A stretch of 64,000 bases of DNA from Faecalicatena orotica. Lineage in GTDB: Bacteria; Bacillota; Clostridia; Lachnospirales; Lachnospiraceae. The stretch covers positions 709,089 through 773,088 of the forward strand of contig NZ_QGDL01000001.1 in the NCBI RefSeq assembly GCF_003149245.1, in the 5' to 3' direction. A program made the position numbers and the translations under genes. Position 1 is the stretch's first letter. Each line of letters starts with the position of its first letter. Positions 59,088 through 64,000 of the stretch are shown piece by piece. The notes under the pieces are model-generated. The model saw only the letters and a program-made list of their open reading frames with translations. It had not been told where the DNA came from and ran no database searches.

Positions 59088-60469
59088 TACTGGAATGCCT
59101 CCTCATTGTTATATGCAGACGTTCTTCTGTATGTAATCAGAGAAAATACTGCGGAAATGACAAATACAAGAATACCGATTGCCGATGCATAGCTGTAGTC
59201 CTTGCTTGTTACTGTCAGCTTGTAAAGCCATGTGACAAGCAGGTCTGTCTTTCCCGCCTGATAGTAATCCAGGGTAGACGGTCCGCCCTTCGACAGAAGG
59301 TAAATTACATTAAAGTTATTAATATTTCCGATAAACTGTGTGATCAGGTATGGTGTCGTAACAAACAGGACATATGGCATTGTGATCTTTCTGAACATAA
59401 CCCTTGCATTCGCCCCATCCACACGAGCCGCCTCATACAGGTCAGCCGGAATATTCATCAGAATACCGGAAGTAATCAGCATGGTGTACGGAATTCCAAT
59501 CCAAAGATTAACAACGATGATCGTCACTTTTGCCAGAGTTGCATTCGTCAGAAATGGAATGCTGTCCTGAATGACTCCCCAGCTCTTCAAAAGGACATTC
59601 ACAGCACCTTCCGGCTGAAGCATCGTCTTCATTATCAGAAGCGAAACGAAAGACGGAATCGCAATTGACATGACAAAAATCGTCCTCCAGAGGCCCTTGA
59701 ATTTCACTCCTTTACGGTTGATCAGCAGGGCAAGCAGGATTCCCCCTATGTAGTTCAGCACCGTCGCAAAAACGGCCCATGTAATTGTCCATCCAAGGAT
59801 CGGCCAGAAGGTCTTGGATATCGTACTGCCCGAGCCTAAGATCGTAACAAAGTTATCCAAACCGATCCATGTGAAAAGATTTCCCGGAGGCTGGTGTGCA
59901 TTATCATAGTTGGTAAACGCAACCAGAATCATGTATACTAGCGGGAGTACCGTGAATGCGAGCACTCCGATCATAGGAAATGTCAGAATAGTACGGTGGA
60001 ACTTCGCATCCAGATATACCTTCACGTCATCGATTAGTCCCGGAACTTTCTTCCCGGCCTTCTCCAGTGCCTGTACCTCCAGGGCCGATTTCAGGTTTGC
60101 CCTCCATGTTAAAACAAAGAATACAATCAGGAAGAGACATACAACTCCATATAATAAAAGAAGCATGGAGTTATCTCCTTCTGTCAGAACATCAATTCCT
60201 AACGTTTCATCGAATACCCAGCCCTGTGTCTGTGTTCCGAGTGTAACCATATTGCCTAAAGCCCTGATACCGCTCACTGCCATATAAAAAATGAATGCTG
60301 CCTCCGCCAGCAGGAAGAGCAGACCTTTTACAATCTGCTTCCTGCGTATATTGGCGATTCCCATAACCAGCATGGATGCCTTCGCCCACACATCACCCTC
60401 ACGGATGACTCTTTTCAGAAGGTATTCCCTTGGCTTTTGTGCAGCTTCTTTTGATCTATTTTTACTCAT
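59087..60469 (-). CDS. malF: Maltodextrin ABC transporter permease MalF
   Basis: 460 residues, with the long N-terminal extension and additional membrane segments that mark true MalF proteins. EAA loop DLYEAARVDGANARVMF. GNINNFNVIYLLSKGGP is the MalF block that contacts the maltodextrin path. It is located between malE (38 nt) and malG. Confidence 0.93.
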   Translation of the reverse strand: MSKNRSKEAAQKPREYLLKRVIREGDVWAKASMLVMGIANIRRKQIVKGLLFLLAEAAFIFYMAVSGIRALGNMVTLGTQTQGWVFDETLGIDVLTEGDNSMLLLLYGVVCLFLIVFFVLTWRANLKSALEVQALEKAGKKVPGLIDDVKVYLDAKFHRTILTFPMIGVLAFTVLPLVYMILVAFTNYDNAHQPPGNLFTWIGLDNFVTILGSGSTISKTFWPILGWTITWAVFATVLNYIGGILLALLINRKGVKFKGLWRTIFVMSIAIPSFVSLLIMKTMLQPEGAVNVLLKSWGVIQDSIPFLTNATLAKVTIIVVNLWIGIPYTMLITSGILMNIPADLYEAARVDGANARVMFRKITMPYVLFVTTPYLITQFIGNINNFNVIYLLSKGGPSTLDYYQAGKTDLLVTWLYKLTVTSKDYSYASAIGILVFVISAVFSLITYRRTSAYNNEEAFQ

Positions 60470-60507
60470 AAAGCTCTTCTCCTTACCTTCAAAACAGGTC
60501 CCTTTCT

Positions 60508-61782
60508 CTATTCTTCACCGAGCTTTGAGAGGATTCCCTGAACCATCGTGTCCATTGTTTTCTGCATATTATCTTTCGTAACAGACTTAGCTATGCAGTC
60601 CTGTCCAAAGGCTTCCATCGGACTCCAGAAATTGGCGATCTGTGCGATGGACGGCTGTACTGTGGATGTCTCGATCTGTTTGGAGAGTACTTCTACAGCA
60701 GGGCTTGTGCCCAGAAGTTCTGTATCTGCTGCCAGTGCCTGGTTCGTAGGCGCTGAATTTCTTACTTCGAAGCGAACCTTCTGGCTCTTTTCATTGGACA
60801 GATATTCTGCTAAAAGCATGGATTCGGCAGGATATTTCGTCTGCGCATTTACGCCGTACAGGTTAAAGTTAACAATGGTACTCGGTGAAACTTCCGTTCC
60901 GTCCTCAAGAGTAATTGCCGGTACAGTTGCCACTCCGAAGTTGTCCCCTAAAGACTCCTGAAGTGCCGCTGCGTTCCATGTACCAGTCAGGCTGGCCCCC
61001 AGCTTGCCTTCTTTAAAAGATGCAAGAAGAAGTGCGTCGTCCTGATTTTTCACCTTTGGGTTATTGCACAGGTCCAGCAGGTAATCCCCTACAAGAACAC
61101 CTTTTTCGTTATTGAAGTCACACTGCTTCGGATCAGATCCGTCTTCTCCGAATAAGGTGCAGCCTGCCCCGAAGAAAAAGGAAGATGTATACCATCCGTT
61201 GTCAAGGTCCATAGAAAAGTTCGTCACGCCTGAACCTAAGTCTTTTGCAAGCATCGTGTCCAGACTCTTTACCTCATCCTCTGTGTACTTGCTCTTGTCA
61301 TAGTACATAAAAAATGAATTGGATGTATTCGGATACCCGTACAGTTCCCCGTCCACGGTTGCCGCCGCGATTGAGTTTTCAACGTTATTCGCAATAATTT
61401 CATCTTTGTTTTTTGTAATTCTGTAAAGAACACCTGCATCCTTAAGCTCCGCGATCTGGTCGGAAGCGAATTCAAACACATCTGCGGCTACAGACGGATC
61501 TTTCAAAATCTCAGTCTTGGCGTCAGGTGAACTTACCACTGCTGTCTCAATGGTCCATCCCGCTGCTTCCGGATTGTCCGCCTTGAAGTCCTCGATAATC
61601 CCCTTTAGCATATCCTGGTCTTCCTGTGACCCCCATATCTTCAGCTTCGCATCCCCGGCATATCCCGCCGCCTTCGACGTTCCTGACCCAGACGCAGCCT
61701 CCTTCTTATCTGCCCCGCATCCGGCCAGTACTGATACCGCCATTACACCCGCTAAAAAAACTGATACAACTTTCTTCTTCAT
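60508..61782 (-). CDS. malE: Maltodextrin-binding lipoprotein MalE
   Basis: 424 residues from the ATG at 61782, which has AAGGAGAAGG just upstream; a longer in-frame start is unlikely. Signal peptide with lipobox VLAGC (Cys22), then a Ser/Gly-rich linker. The CUT1 binding domain has LKIWGSQEDQDMLKGII, ADVFEFASDQIAELKDAG and GKLGASLTGTWNAAAL. First gene of the maltodextrin run, which continues leftward for almost 14 kb. No malK-type ATPase gene is present. Confidence 0.93.
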   Translation of the reverse strand: MKKKVVSVFLAGVMAVSVLAGCGADKKEAASGSGTSKAAGYAGDAKLKIWGSQEDQDMLKGIIEDFKADNPEAAGWTIETAVVSSPDAKTEILKDPSVAADVFEFASDQIAELKDAGVLYRITKNKDEIIANNVENSIAAATVDGELYGYPNTSNSFFMYYDKSKYTEDEVKSLDTMLAKDLGSGVTNFSMDLDNGWYTSSFFFGAGCTLFGEDGSDPKQCDFNNEKGVLVGDYLLDLCNNPKVKNQDDALLLASFKEGKLGASLTGTWNAAALQESLGDNFGVATVPAITLEDGTEVSPSTIVNFNLYGVNAQTKYPAESMLLAEYLSNEKSQKVRFEVRNSAPTNQALAADTELLGTSPAVEVLSKQIETSTVQPSIAQIANFWSPMEAFGQDCIAKSVTKDNMQKTMDTMVQGILSKLGEE

Positions 61783-61824
61783 TTCCTTCTCCTTTACTAT
61801 GTGGACTTGTTTAACTTTTTCTGA

Positions 61825-61830
61825 ATTATA
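61825..61830 (-). promoter_or_regulatory. Extended -10 of the maltodextrin operon
   Basis: On the minus strand TGC-TATAAT, an extended -10, lies 42 nt before the malE start. No good -35 is seen 17 nt further upstream, which suggests activator dependence. Confidence 0.55.
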
Positions 61831-61864
61831 GCATCGGGAAGAAATAAGGATATACAAATAAATA

Positions 61865-61898
61865 AACCTCAAGTATCAATAATTAAACACTTGAGGTT
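61865..61898 (-). terminator. Terminator of the Rpn-family gene
   Basis: AACCTCAAGT and ACTTGAGGTT form a 10-bp perfect stem over a 14-nt loop, followed leftward by TATTTATTTG. It separates the upstream nuclease gene from the maltodextrin promoter. Confidence 0.75.
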
Positions 61899-61935
61899 CA
61901 TAACTAATTCATAAACGATTACTCTGCTAATGGGT

Positions 61936-62859
61936 TCATTCTATTGAATCACTATGATGCAGTTTATCAAAGATTTCACTTGTATCATAATCAGGAGCCA
62001 TTTCTCCGGCGATCTCGTATATCGGCCGGATTGTGTCCATGTCCTCTTCTAATTCCTCTCTGATCTCCTGTAATGATTTTCCTTTTTTCATCTTTTTACA
62101 GACCATATCAATCAATTTCATCTCCTGCCCTTTCATTACACCCTCTTCACGAATCAGACGGTCTCTTTCTTCCATCTTCATATAAGTCACTCCTATCTGT
62201 TCATTTGATTTGATTTTTTCAACACTTTCATACAGATATTTCAATCGTTCATCACACTCTTGAGGAAGACTCTCTTTCGAACTCCTTTCGACAAAATGTA
62301 AAAAATCTATCAGACTTTTCTCTGTTTCGCTGTCATTTTTCCCTTTGGTATTGAGAAATACTTTTTTACATTCGTCGCCCATAATAAGTCCCGGCTCTTC
62401 TTCACACCTGTTTTCAAATGTATATTTATACTTTTTAAAACCATACAGATCAAAGTTACATATAACAACAATATACATTGGATTCAGGTTATCAAACCCT
62501 TTTTCACCTCGTTCAAGTAACGGTGCATCTACTAATGCCTGATAAAAACGGGTTCTTTTTGGCAGATTACCCTCGTTTCGTTTTTGCATCTCTACATCAA
62601 ATATCCGGCCTATCTCGTCTTCCACATAAAAATCCATTCTAATACCACGTTTTCCAGGTATATTATGTATAACCTTCTGCCCTTCTTTCCATCGTATACT
62701 ATGTATACTTATTCCTAATGCCAGCTCTATCATGATCCTGCATGCCTCCAGATCCGATGTAGCAATATCAAACAGGAAATCATCTGTCAGGTTCAGCTTC
62801 TGGAGAGGAGTCAGCACATCTGTGTCCTCCGTTATCTGTATTTTCTGTTTTTCTTCCAT
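61936..62859 (-). CDS. Rpn family recombination-promoting nuclease / PD-(D/E)XK transposase-like
   Basis: 307 residues from the ATG at 62859 (GGAGA upstream). The family N-terminus is LTPLQKLNLTDDFLF. The nuclease core reads GIRMDFYVEDEIGRIFDVEMQKR, with the Asp and D-x-E of a PD-(D/E)XK site, then TRFYQALVD and PMYIVVICNFDLYG. The C-terminal tail is helical and charged (KMKKGKSLQEIREELEEDMD). These proteins are frequent in Clostridia, often in several copies; proposed roles are DNA breakage aiding recombination. This intact copy contrasts with the remnant at 3662-4110. Confidence 0.87.
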   Translation of the reverse strand: MEEKQKIQITEDTDVLTPLQKLNLTDDFLFDIATSDLEACRIMIELALGISIHSIRWKEGQKVIHNIPGKRGIRMDFYVEDEIGRIFDVEMQKRNEGNLPKRTRFYQALVDAPLLERGEKGFDNLNPMYIVVICNFDLYGFKKYKYTFENRCEEEPGLIMGDECKKVFLNTKGKNDSETEKSLIDFLHFVERSSKESLPQECDERLKYLYESVEKIKSNEQIGVTYMKMEERDRLIREEGVMKGQEMKLIDMVCKKMKKGKSLQEIREELEEDMDTIRPIYEIAGEMAPDYDTSEIFDKLHHSDSIE

Positions 62860-63117
62860 ATAGTTTCTCCTTCCATTATAATCTTTGACAAAAATCTTTT
62901 CAATCAATTCGTACTTGTTTTACGTATCCCTACCGTAAACTATAGCCCAATTGTGAATCAACGACTGACACAGTCCTGAATAAAAAAGAAGTAAATTCCC
63001 CGATTGAGGAATGAACATAAACCTATTATATCAAACCAATTCCAAAATAAAACACTCTTTATATAATCTTAACAAAATCACATAAACATTTTATAATCTG
63101 TTTCCGATTTGCATAAA
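62860..63117. other. AT-rich intergenic stretch
   Basis: No gene seen. On the minus strand TTGAAA (62898-62903), 17 nt, TATAAT (62875-62880) form a good promoter for the Rpn-family gene, although it leaves an almost leaderless message from the ATG at 62859. The rest is plain AT-rich DNA. Confidence 0.45.
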
Positions 63118-63155
63118 AGCAGGCCTGTCCATCCGTCAGAATGGACAGGCCTGCT
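63118..63155 (-). terminator. Terminator of the solute-binding protein operon
   Basis: AGCAGGCCTGTCCAT and ATGGACAGGCCTGCT form a perfect 15-bp stem over an 8-nt loop, with TTTTATGC after it leftward. It lies 36 nt past the stop at 63191. Confidence 0.9.
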
Positions 63156-63190
63156 GCTCCTGCTAATTCCCCTTCATTGCATCTTCCCCT

Positions 63191-64000
63191 TTACTTTTTC
63201 GCCCGTATCTGTTCCAGCCTTTCATCCATTTCTTTCAGAAGTGTCCCTGTATCTATCTCTCCATCCAGATACCCCGGTAGTCTTTCTGTAAAGAAATCGT
63301 TCTGTATCTCCTGCTCCCATTTCATCTGGTAATTCGGCATGATGGTGCTGACGCTTTCGACCGCGTCTATATAACTACACTCCAGCGCACTCACTCCCTC
63401 TTTGTTTCGCAGCTTCTCCGAATTCCGTGCATCCAGTTCCACCCTAAATGCCAGCAGCTTTGCGGCCCCATCGGTTACTTTTGCATCGTAACCGGCAGTG
63501 AGCGCCCATGCACTCATGCGCGGCGAATTCATCAAAATATTTCCGGGGAATGGGGCAAACCCCATGTTTTCTTTCACGTTATCCGGCATCTCCTGAATCA
63601 TCCAGTACCCGTTTGCAAAAATTGCGGCTTCCCAGCTGCAAAAGCGTTCCTCTGCCTCGTCATAATCAATTTCTACGGCATCCGCGTATGTATAGCCGTA
63701 CATTCTGTCCAGCATTTCCATCATATCTGCCATCTCAGGCGTCTGGTAACTGTCCGGAAAATCCTGGTCTAAAAAGGCCTGTCCCTCCTGCGTACCGTAC
63801 AGATAACTTGTTGCAAACAGCATCGGTACCCAGTAACTCCCGTAGCCGTGGAGGGACAGCGGCGTTATGCCCTTCGCCTGCAAGGCATCGAGACAGTCCC
63901 AGAATGCCTCCCACGTCTTTGGAAACGTTTCGTAACCTGCCTGTCTTAACAGCTCCTTGTTGTAAATGATCCCGGCATAAGACTGAATCCCGCTTCCCAG
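63191..64000 (-). CDS. CUT1-type extracellular solute-binding protein (5' end outside window)
   Basis: The frame stays open to the right edge, so the signal peptide and first domain are missing. The visible 269 codons begin LGSGIQSYAGIIYNKELL and include TFPKTWEAFWDCLDALQAKG, a classic block of sugar-binding proteins of CUT1 ABC importers. EERFCSWEAAIFANGYWMI and MGFAPFPGN follow, as in this family. The ligand is unknown. The gene is the last of its operon; permeases may lie upstream, outside the window. Confidence 0.88.
   Translation of the reverse strand: MGSGIQSYAGIIYNKELLRQAGYETFPKTWEAFWDCLDALQAKGITPLSLHGYGSYWVPMLFATSYLYGTQEGQAFLDQDFPDSYQTPEMADMMEMLDRMYGYTYADAVEIDYDEAEERFCSWEAAIFANGYWMIQEMPDNVKENMGFAPFPGNILMNSPRMSAWALTAGYDAKVTDGAAKLLAFRVELDARNSEKLRNKEGVSALECSYIDAVESVSTIMPNYQMKWEQEIQNDFFTERLPGYLDGEIDTGTLLKEMDERLEQIRAKK

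Noticed and set aside
1-64000. tRNA, rRNA, CRISPR array, riboswitch or complete IS element
   Set aside because: I looked for tRNA-like cloverleaf sequence, regularly spaced repeats, T-box or riboswitch leaders and transposase genes with terminal repeats, and found none I could support by eye. A covariance-model search would be needed to exclude small RNAs.

Overview
The window reads as chromosome of an anaerobic, low-to-mid GC Gram-positive bacterium, most likely a gut Lachnospiraceae (Clostridia). The grounds are strong AGGAGG-type ribosome sites, lipoproteins with lipoboxes, a Feo system with the small Cys-rich partner typical of Clostridia, YfcC/DUF975/DUF134/Rpn-family genes, a Ptb-Buk pair, and a long maltodextrin/glycogen gene run. 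I see no rRNA, tRNA, CRISPR array or complete insertion sequence. Both edges cut through genes for extracytoplasmic binding proteins.

Layout. 1-3.6 kb: the end of an SsuA-like binding protein, a flavodoxin-type reductase, an AEC transporter, and a NifX-like/DUF134 pair. 3.7-10.2 kb: an AT-richer accessory block. It starts with a decayed Rpn nuclease gene and holds two leftward operons around a TetR gene: ACP-thiolase-DUF35, and butyrate kinase-Ptb-AcpS-hydrolase. Together they look like a small dedicated acyl-carrier pathway. 10.5-20.6 kb: a MATE exporter, then an unusual operon (propeller-plus-binding-protein lipoprotein, two sugar-type permeases, a HlyD-like adaptor, a MacB/FtsX-like protein with no ATPase) divergent from a two-component system. 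A 268-bp near-perfect palindrome follows. 21-26.4 kb: a LacI regulator with a clear operator palindrome, an M24 peptidase, a YfcC permease and a DUF975 protein.

26.4-34.1 kb: an AraC regulator with a 45-residue ORF, then Gfo/Idh/MocA oxidoreductases and TIM-barrel isomerases for an unidentified sugar or glycoside, with a convergent ROK kinase. 34.2-37.7 kb: a phosphatidylethanolamine-type phospholipid operon. 37.8-39.6 kb: an AAA/PD-(D/E)XK gene. 39.6-47.6 kb: an iron region with an ABC pair and small cytochrome-like protein behind a Fur-box-like site, a Fur-family gene, a 46-residue Cys-rich FeoB partner, feoB, two feoA genes and a divergent DtxR-family regulator. Two matching GTTAG-N6-CTAAC palindromes lie in the feo promoters. 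47.6 kb: a metallo-beta-lactamase-fold gene gutted by an internal in-frame deletion.

48.0-61.8 kb: one leftward run for maltodextrin uptake and breakdown (malE, malF, malG, pullulanase, debranching enzyme, phosphorylase, 4-alpha-glucanotransferase, GH13 hydrolase, sugar acetyltransferase) with no local ATPase gene. 61.9-64 kb: an intact Rpn-family nuclease and the end of another solute-binding protein.

The strongest candidates for something undescribed are the acyl-carrier island (4.3-10.2 kb), the adaptor/permease/propeller locus (11.9-20.6 kb), the oxidoreductase/isomerase operon (28-34 kb) and the large palindrome at 20.65-20.91 kb. All functional statements are read from sequence motifs and family knowledge; no search was run.
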